The notes: a model not told the origin generated them from the letters alone. A stretch of 64,000 bases of DNA from Photobacterium aquimaris (GCF_002954455.1 NZ_MSCC01000002.1:1120304-1184303); one strand, 5' to 3'; positions 28,042 to 37,565 are shown, counted from the first letter of the stretch. Numbers and translations: made by a program.

Positions 28042-28968
28042 TTATTTTGTTATTCCCATCCCATCAGTAATTAGCTGCCGTAACCATTGATGACTAGGAT
28101 CTAAATCAAAATGTTTATTCCACAATAAAAGGTAGCCACCGGGTTCTAATTCAATTGGAATAGGACGGCTAACAAGTTCGGTATTCTCAATCATTGCTAA
28201 TGCCGATACTGAAGGGTAACACATCAATAAATCACTTTGCTCACACAGTTTTATTGCGGCATAGCAATCGGTCATATTAACGGCATTATCAAGTTTTTTA
28301 TGTTCAAGCGCTAAAATCTCATCTAATAACCATCGCTTTAGCCCACCAATACTGACTTGTAAATGACGATATTTTAAAAACACATCTAGGCTCCAAGGTT
28401 CACTCAATGCGGGATGGCCTTTACGCATTAAGCATACTGGATAGTCACGTGCTAACTCAATATAATTTAATGATGACGGTACATGACGGTAATGACTTGA
28501 TGAACGCTCATCCCATTCAAAGATACCAATACCAAAATCAATTTCACAGCGTAATAAACGCTGTAAACTATCGTCATTCCAGGTTTTGCTAGATAAACTA
28601 ATGTCAGGCGCTTGCTGTAGCAGTTGTGGCATAAAACGAGGATAAGTTAATGAATAAGCAGTTTCTACTAGATCAATATGAAACTGACGTTGACTCAGCG
28701 CTGGATCAAACGCTTCAGCCCGTGTCAGCTGATTAACCCGCTGTAAAATATCATACACAGAGTCTGATAATAACAGTGCTTTAGGCGTTGGTCGTAAACC
28801 ATAAGGTGTACGTTCAAACAAAGGATCTGCAAATGTTTGGCGTAATTTAGCCAATTGCTTACTGACAGCAGATTGACTCAAATGCAGTCGCGCTGCAGCT
28901 GCCGTTACACTTTGCTCTTCTAGCAAGACATTCAATATGCGTAATAAATTTATATCAAAATTTTTCAT
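28042..28968 (-). CDS. LysR-family transcriptional regulator
   Basis: 308 residues. The N-terminal winged helix-turn-helix is clear: NLLRILNVLLEEQSVTAAA, then ARLHLSQSAVSKQLAKLRQ, then FERTPYGLRPTPKA. The C-terminal part is the periplasmic-binding-protein-like effector domain. It resembles LeuO/NodD-type regulators (FDINLLRILNVLLEE) more than metabolic CysB types. No divergent target gene is obvious; the neighbour in the same direction is a DNA methyltransferase. The effector is unknown. Confidence 0.88.
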   Translation of the reverse strand: MKNFDINLLRILNVLLEEQSVTAAAARLHLSQSAVSKQLAKLRQTFADPLFERTPYGLRPTPKALLLSDSVYDILQRVNQLTRAEAFDPALSQRQFHIDLVETAYSLTYPRFMPQLLQQAPDISLSSKTWNDDSLQRLLRCEIDFGIGIFEWDERSSSHYRHVPSSLNYIELARDYPVCLMRKGHPALSEPWSLDVFLKYRHLQVSIGGLKRWLLDEILALEHKKLDNAVNMTDCYAAIKLCEQSDLLMCYPSVSALAMIENTELVSRPIPIELEPGGYLLLWNKHFDLDPSHQWLRQLITDGMGITK

Positions 28969-29018
28969 CTACTACTTTCCTATCAAACATTTAAATCTAG
29001 TTACGACCATCACCATAA

Positions 29019-29669
29019 TTATATTCTGCTACGCAAATGTTGATGAGCAGCGTCTGAGATATCATTTCCCCATGCTTGACGTTGTAAGCGTTGCGCAGCA
29101 ACTAAGGTTGAACCTGATCCAAAAAAAGGATCTGCCACAATATCACCAGCAACAGAGCTTTGTTCTATTAACGTTTCAAGCAGTGGTACTGGTTTTTCTG
29201 TGGGATAACCACGATAAATACGTTTAAATTCAAGCACATCAGGAATGGATAAGTTTGATAGTTTACGCTTACCTTTTTCAAAGAAAAGAATGAACTCATA
29301 ACGTGCACGATAATGATAACCCATACCGATTGCGACTTTGTCCCATACAATCGGTTTCCAAAATTTAAACCCGGCTTGTTCAGCAATCGGTTTAATGTAA
29401 AACATGGTTTCTTGATCGCAAAACAAATAGAAATGGCTATTAGATTTTAATACACGGTAAGCATGTTCTAATAATGCCTCAAATCGTTGATTAGGGAAAA
29501 TATCAAACCATTGATTACTTGATGATTTACTGTTCTTTAAGCGGGTTGTTGTACCTATTTTCCGATGCTTCTCTAACGATTCATACGGAGGATCAGTGAT
29601 CAACAGATCAATACTGTTATCCGCTAATGAAGACAGCCATTCGACTGCATCTTGTTGATGTAATTGCAT
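29019..29669 (-). CDS. DNA methyltransferase (N6-adenine/N4-cytosine, beta-type order)
   Basis: 216 residues from the ATG at 29669; the earlier ATG at 29711 lies in a terminator loop of the gene upstream. Catalytic motif IV is DLLITDPPYESL near residue 25, and the SAM-binding motif I comes last, DIVADPFFGSGSTLVAAQRL, so the order is permuted as in beta-class enzymes. A short target-recognition region lies between them. No restriction gene is next to it, so it is a solitary methyltransferase that may act in regulation or as a remnant. The recognition sequence is unknown. Confidence 0.85.
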   Translation of the reverse strand: MQLHQQDAVEWLSSLADNSIDLLITDPPYESLEKHRKIGTTTRLKNSKSSSNQWFDIFPNQRFEALLEHAYRVLKSNSHFYLFCDQETMFYIKPIAEQAGFKFWKPIVWDKVAIGMGYHYRARYEFILFFEKGKRKLSNLSIPDVLEFKRIYRGYPTEKPVPLLETLIEQSSVAGDIVADPFFGSGSTLVAAQRLQRQAWGNDISDAAHQHLRSRI

Positions 29670-29700
29670 TGAAAAACCCACACTAAACAATAGAAATAAT

Positions 29701-29728
29701 AACGCCTGCATACCATCGATGAGGCGTT
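29701..29728 (-). terminator. Terminator of the AlkD-like gene
   Basis: AACGCCT (29701-29707) pairs with AGGCGTT (29722-29728). On the minus strand it is followed by ATTATTT. It supports placing the methyltransferase start after it. Confidence 0.6.
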
Positions 29729-29797
29729 AATTTGGTTACGTGTTTTAGCAAAAAAAGCACAATATAGATAGTAACAAGCCTTTAAACAGCGGTAATT

Positions 29798-30499
29798 TTA
29801 ATTAACTGTGCTATTTTCCATCATTGTGAGTTTTCTTGCTTCACGTCGACACAACGGCGTTAATAGCGCGATATTATTTTTAATAAAACTATCAACAAAA
29901 TCAAAATCAATTTGGCTGTAGGCATTTAATACTTGTCCCATCGCTTGTTGAACTAACATCGACTTATCAGCAGCAAGATATAAAATAGTTTCACTTAATA
30001 AGGTTACATTGGTTTGTTGCTGATGATGTAAATGTGCTAGTAATGATGCTCGTTTCAGCCATACGTTATCTGACTCACGCCATTGAATAAGGTAATGTTC
30101 TAAATCTCGATGTTGTAGTATCACCTTACCTATCAAGTTACTCGCAAGGCGATCTAAAATATCGACATTATCAGCCGCATCTAACATTTCAAGGTAAATA
30201 TCAAAAGATGCTAATGTTTGATAATCGGTATAATATTCACCTGCATCTAAAGCTAAATAACGCTCTTCTCGATAAATACCCGACCATAACCATAATAATA
30301 AACGCTGATAGTCCTCGATGTTGTTAATCGTGGTATGAGCTTGCGCGAGTTTGAATATTTTATGGCGTTTTTCCGGACTAACGCCATAGAAAGGCTGTCG
30401 AATATTCAAATCATACTGCATTTTTTTGGCAACAAGTGTGCTGCCAGCTGCGACTAGGTGCTGCTGCATAAGAATAACCATTGGTATAACTAATGACAT
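29798..30499 (-). CDS. AlkD-like DNA alkylation repair protein (HEAT-like)
   Basis: 233 residues, all-helical. The C-terminal HEAT-like repeats include NVWLKRASLLAHLHHQQ and MLVQQAMGQVLNAYSQID, ending CRREARKLTMMENS, the pattern of AlkC/AlkD glycosylases that remove bulky N3/N7-alkyl purines. AGAGGAAAG precedes the ATG at 30499. The family match is by pattern only. A neighbouring DNA methyltransferase and this DNA-repair gene run in the same direction but are separated by a terminator. Confidence 0.65.
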   Translation of the reverse strand: MSLVIPMVILMQQHLVAAGSTLVAKKMQYDLNIRQPFYGVSPEKRHKIFKLAQAHTTINNIEDYQRLLLWLWSGIYREERYLALDAGEYYTDYQTLASFDIYLEMLDAADNVDILDRLASNLIGKVILQHRDLEHYLIQWRESDNVWLKRASLLAHLHHQQQTNVTLLSETILYLAADKSMLVQQAMGQVLNAYSQIDFDFVDSFIKNNIALLTPLCRREARKLTMMENSTVN

Positions 30500-30800
30500 A
30501 GTCTTTCCTCTTTGTTACTTCTCATTACTGCCGAGCATTAATGCTAGTAATGGTAATAACTTTTTTATAATCAATATTGTTGTATTTTTTAGCTTATAAA
30601 AATAAGTTCCTCGACTTTTTCATATTGCGACCTAAATCTCAAATCATTTATCACGGTTTCAATTAATTTACAGCAATAACAATAACAATAATGATAACTA
30701 CACGCATTTATATTTGAATTGTAAGTTTGCACCTATTGCAGTTCAAAATAATAACCATTCTCATTAGTATTCGTAAAAATCATTCTTTACAGGTATCGTT
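30500..30800. other. Divergent control region upstream of the iron ABC operon
   Basis: 301 nt without a gene. It holds the promoter of the AlkD-like gene and the Fur-controlled promoter described separately. The rest is AT-rich. Confidence 0.4.
30727..30763 (+). promoter_or_regulatory. Sigma-70 promoter overlapped by a Fur box
   Basis: TTGCAC (30727-30732), a 16-nt spacer and TAATAA (30749-30754) form a promoter. TAATAACCATTCTCA (30749-30763) matches the 7-1-7 Fur box (TGATAAT-N-ATTATCA, opposite strand) at 11 of 14 positions. It covers the -10, so iron-bound Fur would repress the downstream ABC operon. Confidence 0.65.
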
Positions 30801-31952
30801 GTGAAAATTAAGCTAAAAATCCTTACAATTTGTGCAGCTACTCTTTGTCCACTGACCTCTTTTGCTGCTACCTACCCTGTTACAGTAACTGACGTAGCTG
30901 GACGTACTATTACCTTTGACCACCAGCCACAAAATATTGCGCTATCAACCAGTCGCATTTTTCCATTACTTGAAATCATCTATCAACAAGACGCTGCTAA
31001 GCATCTTGTCGCTGCACGTGATGATATGCAATTTTCCGCACCAAGCATGTATGCTAACTATGTAAAACACTATCCTTCACTACAACACGTACCAAAAATT
31101 GGCCTCATAAAGTCAGGTGAATTTGATGCAGAACGATTCATTAATTTAAACCCTAAACCAGATTTATTTATCGTTGATTTATCTAATATTAAATTAGCTC
31201 AAGATAACGGTTTATTAAAAAAATTAGCGGCGGCAGGCATTAAAGTGATTGCAGTTGATTTTCGTGAAAACCCTATCAAGAATACGGTAAAATCGGTAGA
31301 AACAGTGGCTAAAACTGTTGGCCGAGAAGCACAAGGACAAACATTCGCGCACTACTATCTCGATCACGTTACTGCACTCGAACAAACCCTAGCTCAGCAC
31401 TCGAACCTAGCCCCTAAACGAGTATTTATTGAACGTGCAGCCGGTTACAGTGATTCTTGTTGTCGTACCTTTGCTGGCGGTAATATGGGTGCTTACATCC
31501 CATTCTTAAAAGCGATTAACATTGCAGATAAACCACTCAAAGGTGCAATCACAGGTCAGATGTCATCAGAAACTGTGATTACCGCTCGTCCTGATGTATA
31601 CATAATGCAGACCACAGGTTGGATTAACGATAAAGGCCAACCAACTCATGGCATTCCATTAGGTTATAACCCGAATTCTACTGCGATAAAAACAGCCACT
31701 AAAGCATTAATGGATCGTGATTGGTTACAAGCTGTTAGTGCTTATCAAACCAAGAATGTCTATTCGATTTATATGCCATTTTATAATTCACCTTATAACT
31801 TAGTCGCGATGGAATATTTTGCGAAATGGATCCATCCAAACGTATTTAAAGACTTACACCCACAACAAACTTTTGAAGAAATGAATAAGCAATTTGGGCA
31901 TCGTATTGTCAGTGGCGACTTTGGCCTGAATAACTTTAAGGCAATGCAATAA
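30801..31952 (+). CDS. Iron-complex ABC transporter substrate-binding protein
   Basis: 383 residues starting at GTG. The signal peptide is MKIKLKILTICAATLCPLTS, ending near FAAT. The mature part is a FecB/BtuF-type (class III) binding protein: VTVTDVAGRTITFDHQPQ opens the domain, and the last part contains YKVYSIYM-like NVYSIYMPFYNSPYN. It is longer than most because of an insert with a Cys pair (SDSCCRTFAGGNMGAY). It should bind a siderophore, heme or related iron chelate in the periplasm. Its stop overlaps the permease ATG by one base. Confidence 0.85.
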   Translation: MKIKLKILTICAATLCPLTSFAATYPVTVTDVAGRTITFDHQPQNIALSTSRIFPLLEIIYQQDAAKHLVAARDDMQFSAPSMYANYVKHYPSLQHVPKIGLIKSGEFDAERFINLNPKPDLFIVDLSNIKLAQDNGLLKKLAAAGIKVIAVDFRENPIKNTVKSVETVAKTVGREAQGQTFAHYYLDHVTALEQTLAQHSNLAPKRVFIERAAGYSDSCCRTFAGGNMGAYIPFLKAINIADKPLKGAITGQMSSETVITARPDVYIMQTTGWINDKGQPTHGIPLGYNPNSTAIKTATKALMDRDWLQAVSAYQTKNVYSIYMPFYNSPYNLVAMEYFAKWIHPNVFKDLHPQQTFEEMNKQFGHRIVSGDFGLNNFKAMQ

Positions 31953-32998
31953 TGAGCGCATTGTTACTTGAGTTAAACACCCACAATACTCGTAACCGTA
32001 ACAAGAAAGTGGCGCTGGCTATTTTGTTAGTGCTGAGTATTGTGTGTGTCATTGCTGATATTTTTATTGGTTCACAAGGACTGACTTTTACTCAAGTTAT
32101 TCACGCCCTGATTCATCCTCAAACCAGTGATATTGCCAGCAAAATTATTGTGTGGAATATTCGAATGCCAATGGCACTAATGGCGCCCTTAATCGGGGCC
32201 GCCTTAGCGTTAGCAGGCGCACAAATGCAAACCACATTAAATAACCCTTTAGCTGATCCCTATACTTTTGGAGTCTCGGCTGCGGCTGGATTTGGCGCAT
32301 CATTGGTGATCACTCATGTCATCGCGATCCCCTTCGTGCCTGCCCAATATCAAATCGCATTGATGGCATTTATTATGTGTTTATTAACCACATTTTTAAT
32401 TGCTGCTATTTCATCAGTAAAGCGAATTTCTATTGAAGGGGTAATGCTGTTTGGTATTGCGGTGATGTTTGCTTACGACAGCTTACTGACCATGATGCAA
32501 TATGTTGCCAGCGAAACCCAATTACAAACATTAGTATTCTGGCAAATGGGATCTCTTGATCGTGGCAGTTGGGCAAAAATTACCGTGCTTGCGATTGTGT
32601 TACCGATTGTGCTGTTGATTATGATGAAAGATGCTTGGCAATTATCAACCCTTAAAATTGGTCACGAACGTGCTCAAGTAATGGGAATAAACGTTAAGCG
32701 GCTGCGTATCAAAACCCTATTATTAGTATCTGTTATCACCTCTCTCGCGGTTTCATTTGTTGGCGCTGTTAGTTTTGTCGGATTAGTTGCACCGCATATT
32801 GCTCGTATGGTATTAGGCGAAGATCAACGTTATTTTCTGCCTGCATCTTGTCTTGTCGGTGCTGTGTTACTTGAGCTCGCCTCTATCGCCAGTAAAAGCA
32901 TTATGCCGGGCATTATTCTGCCGTTAACGGTAGTAATGTCGATCATTGGTATTCCTTTCTTTATCTATTTGATCATTAAAAAAGGTGGGCGTTTTTAA
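31952..32998 (+). CDS. FecCD-type iron-complex ABC transporter permease
   Basis: 348 residues, about nine or ten membrane helices. FecCD family hallmarks are present: RMPMALMAPLIGAALALAGA near the start, NNPLADPYTFGVSAAAGFGA, VGAVSFVGLVAPHIARMVLG and the coupling-helix region between them. The start and stop overlap those of its neighbours by one base each (ATGA/TAATG type), so the three genes are one translationally coupled operon. It forms a homodimer channel for import of the iron complex. Confidence 0.92.
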   Translation: MSALLLELNTHNTRNRNKKVALAILLVLSIVCVIADIFIGSQGLTFTQVIHALIHPQTSDIASKIIVWNIRMPMALMAPLIGAALALAGAQMQTTLNNPLADPYTFGVSAAAGFGASLVITHVIAIPFVPAQYQIALMAFIMCLLTTFLIAAISSVKRISIEGVMLFGIAVMFAYDSLLTMMQYVASETQLQTLVFWQMGSLDRGSWAKITVLAIVLPIVLLIMMKDAWQLSTLKIGHERAQVMGINVKRLRIKTLLLVSVITSLAVSFVGAVSFVGLVAPHIARMVLGEDQRYFLPASCLVGAVLLELASIASKSIMPGIILPLTVVMSIIGIPFFIYLIIKKGGRF

Positions 32999-33771
32999 TG
33001 GCTCTTACTATTAATAATATTTCGGTCGCATTTGGTGATAAAACGATTCTAAATAAATTATCACTACCAGTGATTACTGCAGGAGAAATGGTGGCCATCA
33101 TTGGTAAAAATGGCGCTGGAAAATCAACTTTATTACGGCATATCACCCAACATTTGAATCAGCATTCACAGCAGATCTTATTACACGATAAGCCATTGAG
33201 TTTAGATAATATTGGCTATTTACCCCAAGATCACCGTATTTCAGCCACCATCACAGTGGTTGAGTTATTAATTACCACCCTCAATATGGGGTCGCATTCT
33301 TTATTTGCCAAAGCAAACAGTGCAGAGAAAAGCTTACAGTTATTACAACAAATGGGTATTTTACATTTAGCTAATAAGATTTGTACTGAACTCTCTGGCG
33401 GTGAAAGCCAAATGGTAGGACTCGCGCAAGCGGTAGTTAACCAACCTAAAATGCTTATTCTTGATGAACCAACATCAGCACTTGATATGCATAACCAAAT
33501 GAAGTTACTTGATTTTGTTAAACTATACGCTCAACAAAACCAAGCTTGTGTATTGATGGTTATCCATGATCTTAATTTAGCCATTCAATATTCAACCAAA
33601 GTTGCTGCATTGCATCAAGGTCAGCTTTTTGCTTATGGCGCTCCGATTACAACCATTACTCCAGCGTTAATTGCTGCAGTATTTGATGTTGATGCGCACG
33701 TGGCAATTATTGATGAACGTCCGATTGTGGTAGTTAAGTCATCTGGTAATATAGAATCTATTAGTACTTAG
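32998..33771 (+). CDS. FecE-type ABC transporter ATPase
   Basis: 257 residues. Walker A is GKNGAGKSTLL, the Q-loop is at YLPQDHRI, the signature is LSGGESQMVGLAQAV, Walker B is MLILDEPTSALD, and the switch His is in VIHDLNLA. It powers the FecCD-type permease upstream. The operon lacks an outer-membrane TonB receptor and a siderophore synthesis gene, which must be elsewhere if used. Confidence 0.93.
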   Translation: MALTINNISVAFGDKTILNKLSLPVITAGEMVAIIGKNGAGKSTLLRHITQHLNQHSQQILLHDKPLSLDNIGYLPQDHRISATITVVELLITTLNMGSHSLFAKANSAEKSLQLLQQMGILHLANKICTELSGGESQMVGLAQAVVNQPKMLILDEPTSALDMHNQMKLLDFVKLYAQQNQACVLMVIHDLNLAIQYSTKVAALHQGQLFAYGAPITTITPALIAAVFDVDAHVAIIDERPIVVVKSSGNIESIST

Positions 33772-33797
33772 TTATTAACGCTTAATATATGCAAAAA

Positions 33798-33831
33798 CCT
33801 CTATTCGCACCGCGCTTATAGAGGCTTTTTT
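33798..33831 (+). terminator. Terminator of the iron ABC operon
   Basis: CCTCTAT (33798-33804) pairs with ATAGAGG (33818-33824), followed by CTTTTTT. Confidence 0.75.
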
Positions 33832-33853
33832 AATACAAATTTGATAGCAACAA

Positions 33854-34741
33854 TTAATCCTGAGTTGTTATCACGACTTTCTTCGCTAAAGACATTGCTA
33901 AATTATTATCGTAATACGCCGCTTCATTGATGAAATGTGGAAAGGCTTCATAATCCCCCTTCCAGAAAACCTCACTACCATCAAACAAGGTAAAGATTGG
34001 ATCACCACTGTGCAGCGGTTCAAAATCATTATCTTGCACAGAACGGTGCACCATGCCGATACGTTGCCCCTGTTCATCTAATGGTAATGATAGCGTTTCG
34101 TGGTAACGGAAAGCTTCATAACTTGGAATTAACGGTAATAGCTCATCGGTGTTATATAAGTGCACAAAATCAAGAATATGCTGGGTCATTTCATCCATCC
34201 AATCAAGCACATCTTGACGGATCACTGACTGAGGTTGAGGACCAATTTCAACAATCACCCCTTGAGGTGCAATTGAACTTAAGAAATGATGCTGCTCAAC
34301 GGAAGTATGATCCTCTAGTACAATCACGGCATTAGGCATGTGCATTTTTACATACGCGCCTAATTGGCGATTAAAGCGATCAGATTGCAATAAAATTAAC
34401 GATGGACCCATATTACTGGTGGTATTATGCAAATCGATAATAAAATCAACTTTAGCGTCCCCTTTAGGGCCAATTTGTTGATTAATTGCTTTGGCTCGAC
34501 TTTGTTCGTAGCTAGCTAGCTCATTATTGGTTAAGTCAGCCAAACTAAATTGACGGTTTAAATCATGATCAATATAACGCTTGTTATCATTATGAGCTTT
34601 AGGGTTTGCAAATACTGTTTCAACGCTAAAACTATCACGTGCTAATGCTGCTGATTGCTGCCATTTACGTAATAAGTAAATGCCACTAAATTCATTACCG
34701 TGAGTGCCACCAACCACTGCTACTGTTTTTATTTTACTCAT
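33854..34741 (-). CDS. Aspartoacylase (AspA/AstE superfamily)
   Basis: 295 residues. Zinc ligands are visible in GGTHGNEFSG (His, Glu) and in DLHNTTSNMG (His). The substrate-binding signature is YIDHDLNRQFSL. The C-terminal beta-domain includes LHSGDPIFTLFDGSEVFW. Aspartoacylases cleave N-acetyl-aspartate to aspartate and acetate. AstE (succinylglutamate desuccinylase) is a relative, but the HDLNR signature and length fit aspartoacylase better. It stands alone, with no arginine-catabolism genes nearby. Confidence 0.85.
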   Translation of the reverse strand: MSKIKTVAVVGGTHGNEFSGIYLLRKWQQSAALARDSFSVETVFANPKAHNDNKRYIDHDLNRQFSLADLTNNELASYEQSRAKAINQQIGPKGDAKVDFIIDLHNTTSNMGPSLILLQSDRFNRQLGAYVKMHMPNAVIVLEDHTSVEQHHFLSSIAPQGVIVEIGPQPQSVIRQDVLDWMDEMTQHILDFVHLYNTDELLPLIPSYEAFRYHETLSLPLDEQGQRIGMVHRSVQDNDFEPLHSGDPIFTLFDGSEVFWKGDYEAFPHFINEAAYYDNNLAMSLAKKVVITTQD

Positions 34742-34835
34742 CCGTGTGTCCTAATATTCAGTCATTCATTTTAGTGTACTGAATTTAATCGCTATTGGAA
34801 GTGTATTTATCAGACAAAAAAGCTATTAGATATCC

Positions 34836-35279
34836 CTAAATTGGTCGAGTTTGAGCCAATTTCAAATAGGAATGCAATTGTTCATTTTTATATTCTATAG
34901 CGGAATGGATATTAACATAACGATTAGCGTATACAGCACAACGATAACGGTTATCTCCTTTGATTATTTCAATTTCAATAACCCCATCAACTAACTGCCA
35001 ATGTCCTTGAGTATGCATACGATTAAACAGTGTATATTCATCTAAAGAGCCATCAGCATGTAACCGTAATTCGGTGATATAGCCCGCACTACAGGTTTTG
35101 ATCCAATACTGCTCGCATATTTCATCACGTTGAAAATTACGTTTAGTCTCAAGCCATTGATTCATCACTTGCTGTAATTCAATACCTAATGGTGGTAATT
35201 GATCAACATCCAATAAACGTACACGTTCTGTTTCTCGATAAAACAATTGTAATAATTGTAAGGTCTTTTTTTCAAACAT
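34836..35279 (-). CDS. Conserved hypothetical protein
   Basis: 147 residues, soluble, no signal or membrane segment. The N-terminal half is helical and charged (LLQLFYRETERVRLL). The C-terminal half looks beta-rich (ITELRLHADGSLDEYTLFN, HWQLVDGVIEIEII). I do not recognise the family or find a motif. It is a single gene between aspA and arfB. Confidence 0.6.
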   Translation of the reverse strand: MFEKKTLQLLQLFYRETERVRLLDVDQLPPLGIELQQVMNQWLETKRNFQRDEICEQYWIKTCSAGYITELRLHADGSLDEYTLFNRMHTQGHWQLVDGVIEIEIIKGDNRYRCAVYANRYVNIHSAIEYKNEQLHSYLKLAQTRPI

Positions 35280-35445
35280 CCTTGTTCACCAACTGATTAG
35301 CAAATGTTACGGTTAACCGCCGTATAATATTGTCAGATATTAATAGATAGCCACAGCAGCGACTAACAACTAAGGTGATTATGCAGCCAATATCACAAAA
35401 ATATTTTATTACGCTAACAGTGGTGATTATGGCGCTTATTCACAG

Positions 35446-35859
35446 CTACATTTGCACTTTTCCACGCAGTTGTTTAGTTTTACCACGTTGATTTTTTTTA
35501 TCCATTCTTCGTACTTGCGAACCTTTAGTGGGCTTCGTCGCTCGACGTGCTTTTTGGATCACCATCGCACTTTGAATCAATTCTTTTAATCGAGACAATG
35601 CTTCTTCACGGTTCATTTCTTGAGTTCGATGTTGCTGACTCTTAAGCACAATAACACCGTCTTTCGTTATACGACTATCAGATAGCTTCAGTAAACGTTC
35701 TTTATAAAAATCAGGCAGTGATGAACGATTTATATCAAACCGTAGGTGGATAGCACTTGATACTTTATTAACATTTTGCCCACCTGCACCTTGAGCTCGA
35801 ATTGCGGTTAATTCAATCTCCCAATCACCTAAGGTGACTGAATTAGAAATCACTAGCAT
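35446..35859 (-). CDS. arfB: Alternative ribosome-rescue factor B (peptidyl-tRNA hydrolase)
   Basis: 137 residues. The GGQ hydrolysis motif lies in RAQGAGGQNVNKVSSAIHLR near residue 25. The basic C-terminal tail (QRGKTKQLRGKVQM, with RRATKPTKGSQVRRMDKKN before it) enters the mRNA channel of ribosomes that stall without a stop codon. Length and motifs match YaeJ/ArfB. It frees stalled ribosomes as a backup to tmRNA. Confidence 0.93.
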   Translation of the reverse strand: MLVISNSVTLGDWEIELTAIRAQGAGGQNVNKVSSAIHLRFDINRSSLPDFYKERLLKLSDSRITKDGVIVLKSQQHRTQEMNREEALSRLKELIQSAMVIQKARRATKPTKGSQVRRMDKKNQRGKTKQLRGKVQM

Positions 35860-36124
35860 CGATATTTACCCCTTCAACACTGTATTTATATTAATCTTAT
35901 ATTACCACATAGATTGCTCAAATCAGTCCAATCTACAAGTAAACACTCACTTGTATTCTATCGTTATTAATTTCTTTCTGTTGATACACGGCTGATTCCA
36001 TTAACAAATAACCACAATCCATTAATGCTATTTACAAAGCTTGCATTTCATTGACATTTGAACGGTGTTTTTAATTATGATCGATGCATTGTTATTGATT
36101 CACAAACAACATCGAGGTTATTCC

Positions 36125-36481
36125 ATGAAAAAATTACTATTTTTAGTATCACTAATCGTTTCAAGTTCTGCTTTTGCAATGCCTCACGGTAACCCCGCTT
36201 CTATTTACTGTGTTAACCATGGCGGTAAATCAGTGCTTGTTGATGGTCAAGGTTATTGCCGTTTACCTAGCGGAAAGATGTGCGATGAATGGGCGTTTCA
36301 GAAGGGTCAGTGTTCATCATCAAAACCAAAACAAGAGAAATGGATCAAATACTGCGTAAAGCAGAAAGGCACAGCAATTGGCTCTAATTGTCACTTTAAT
36401 AAGCAAGGCACAAGCTGTGATTTAAAGAAATTTTATAATGGTACTTGTAAGAAAAAACCCAAACACCCGAAGGTATATTAA
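36125..36481 (+). CDS. Secreted protein with two DUF333-like domains
   Basis: 118 residues from the ATG at 36125 (GAGGTT upstream; the earlier start lacks a ribosome site). The signal peptide MKKLLFLVSLIVSSSAFA is cleaved before MPHGNPASIYC. A DUF333 domain follows: NPASIYCVNHGGKSVLVDGQ, then CRLPSGKMCDEWAFQKGQC. A second, degenerate copy is WIKYCVKQKGTAIG … GTSCDLKKFYNGTC. The even spacing of eight Cys suggests four disulfides. The tail is basic (KKKPKHPKVY). DUF333 function is unknown. Confidence 0.85.
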   Translation: MKKLLFLVSLIVSSSAFAMPHGNPASIYCVNHGGKSVLVDGQGYCRLPSGKMCDEWAFQKGQCSSSKPKQEKWIKYCVKQKGTAIGSNCHFNKQGTSCDLKKFYNGTCKKKPKHPKVY

Positions 36482-36495
36482 TTAATATGCTATAT

Positions 36496-36544
36496 AAAAA
36501 TGCTCAACCTATTATTCATAGATTGAGCATTTTTATATTCACTA
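36496..36544. terminator. Bidirectional terminator after the DUF333 gene
   Basis: AAAAATGCTCAA (36496-36507) pairs with TTGAGCATTTTT (36533-36544) around a 25-nt loop. It lies between convergent genes. Confidence 0.75.
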
Positions 36545-36565
36545 AACTAAATTCAAAAACTGTAA

Positions 36566-37285
36566 TTAATACTGAGAATTAACAACAACCTCTTCGCCAT
36601 AATCACCATTTTTAGCAAGTGGACGGTTAGTTGAATTTGCGGCGCGCATTACACGAATACCAACAGCACCAGCAGCACGTGCTGCAGTAATATCAGTATC
36701 TGAGTCACCGTAATAAATTTTAATATTATTTGCTTTTATATACGGTGTTTTAGTATTAGTTGTTTTACTTGTACCAGCAAAAATAACTTTATGCATGTTT
36801 TTGATGCCAAAAACATTTTTTAAATATTGAGTGGTAATTTCACATTTAGATGGATCGCGACCGGTAATAAAGTAAATATCATCACCACGCTTTTGGTGCA
36901 TTGCTATTAATTCACGCCCAATTTTTTTAGGTATGCTGAATTTATCCCAGCCACAGTTCATTTTATTCCAAAATTTCTGATTATTTAAAAAACTCAAACT
37001 GTTTGGAGAAAATTCTTTTTGACCACGATAAAAGCCAGGAGAGCTAAATAATACAGTGTCATCAACATCAAAGCCAACGGCCATTGGCGGCTTACCTTTA
37101 AGCTGCTGAGCAATTTGATTAACAGTTACCCAATCTACACTCTTAGGTTGACCCATCTGAGCTAACTGAACAGTTGTATAACCCGTATCAGGAGGAGTCA
37201 CTTTTTGTGCTGCCATTGCAGAGCAAGAAACAAGGCTTAAAGCTAATAAAGAAGAAATTGTAAGTGCTGCAAATGTTTTTTTCAT
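36566..37285 (-). CDS. aphA: Class B acid phosphatase AphA
   Basis: 239 residues from the ATG at 37285, which places the signal peptide (MKKTFAALTISSLLALSLVS…AMAAQ) directly at the N-terminus. HAD-type motifs: FDVDDTVLFSSPGF (nucleophile Asp), FITGRDPSKC, and YYGDSDTDITAARAAG. The enzyme is a periplasmic Mg-dependent phosphatase and phosphotransferase for nucleoside monophosphates. Length and motifs match E. coli AphA. It is a single gene. Confidence 0.92.
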   Translation of the reverse strand: MKKTFAALTISSLLALSLVSCSAMAAQKVTPPDTGYTTVQLAQMGQPKSVDWVTVNQIAQQLKGKPPMAVGFDVDDTVLFSSPGFYRGQKEFSPNSLSFLNNQKFWNKMNCGWDKFSIPKKIGRELIAMHQKRGDDIYFITGRDPSKCEITTQYLKNVFGIKNMHKVIFAGTSKTTNTKTPYIKANNIKIYYGDSDTDITAARAAGAVGIRVMRAANSTNRPLAKNGDYGEEVVVNSQY

Positions 37286-37565
37286 TTTATAATCGGTCAC
37301 TATAATATTTGTGCATATAATTTAACGATTCAATTCCATAGATAACGTGATAATTATCACATTGAATCAATATATTATTTGGAATATAAGTTCCATAAAA
37401 AGTAAACGCAAAATAATACACGTCAATTACGTCATCATATTTATAAAACAATTGTCATACGCGCTATTATAATTATTAAGAACTAACATTTTACTGAAAC
37501 AGATTGAACTAATTTATTCTACTATTACTCTAACCCAATAAATATTTATAGTGATTGATAATAAA

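Noticed and set aside
29019..30499. Restriction-modification or defence island
   Set aside because: There is no endonuclease or other defence gene; the methyltransferase and AlkD-like genes have separate terminators.
35381..35491. 36-codon frame with one hydrophobic segment and AAGGTG just upstream
   Set aside because: It overlaps the end of arfB on the other strand and the ribosome site is too close; too little support for a gene.
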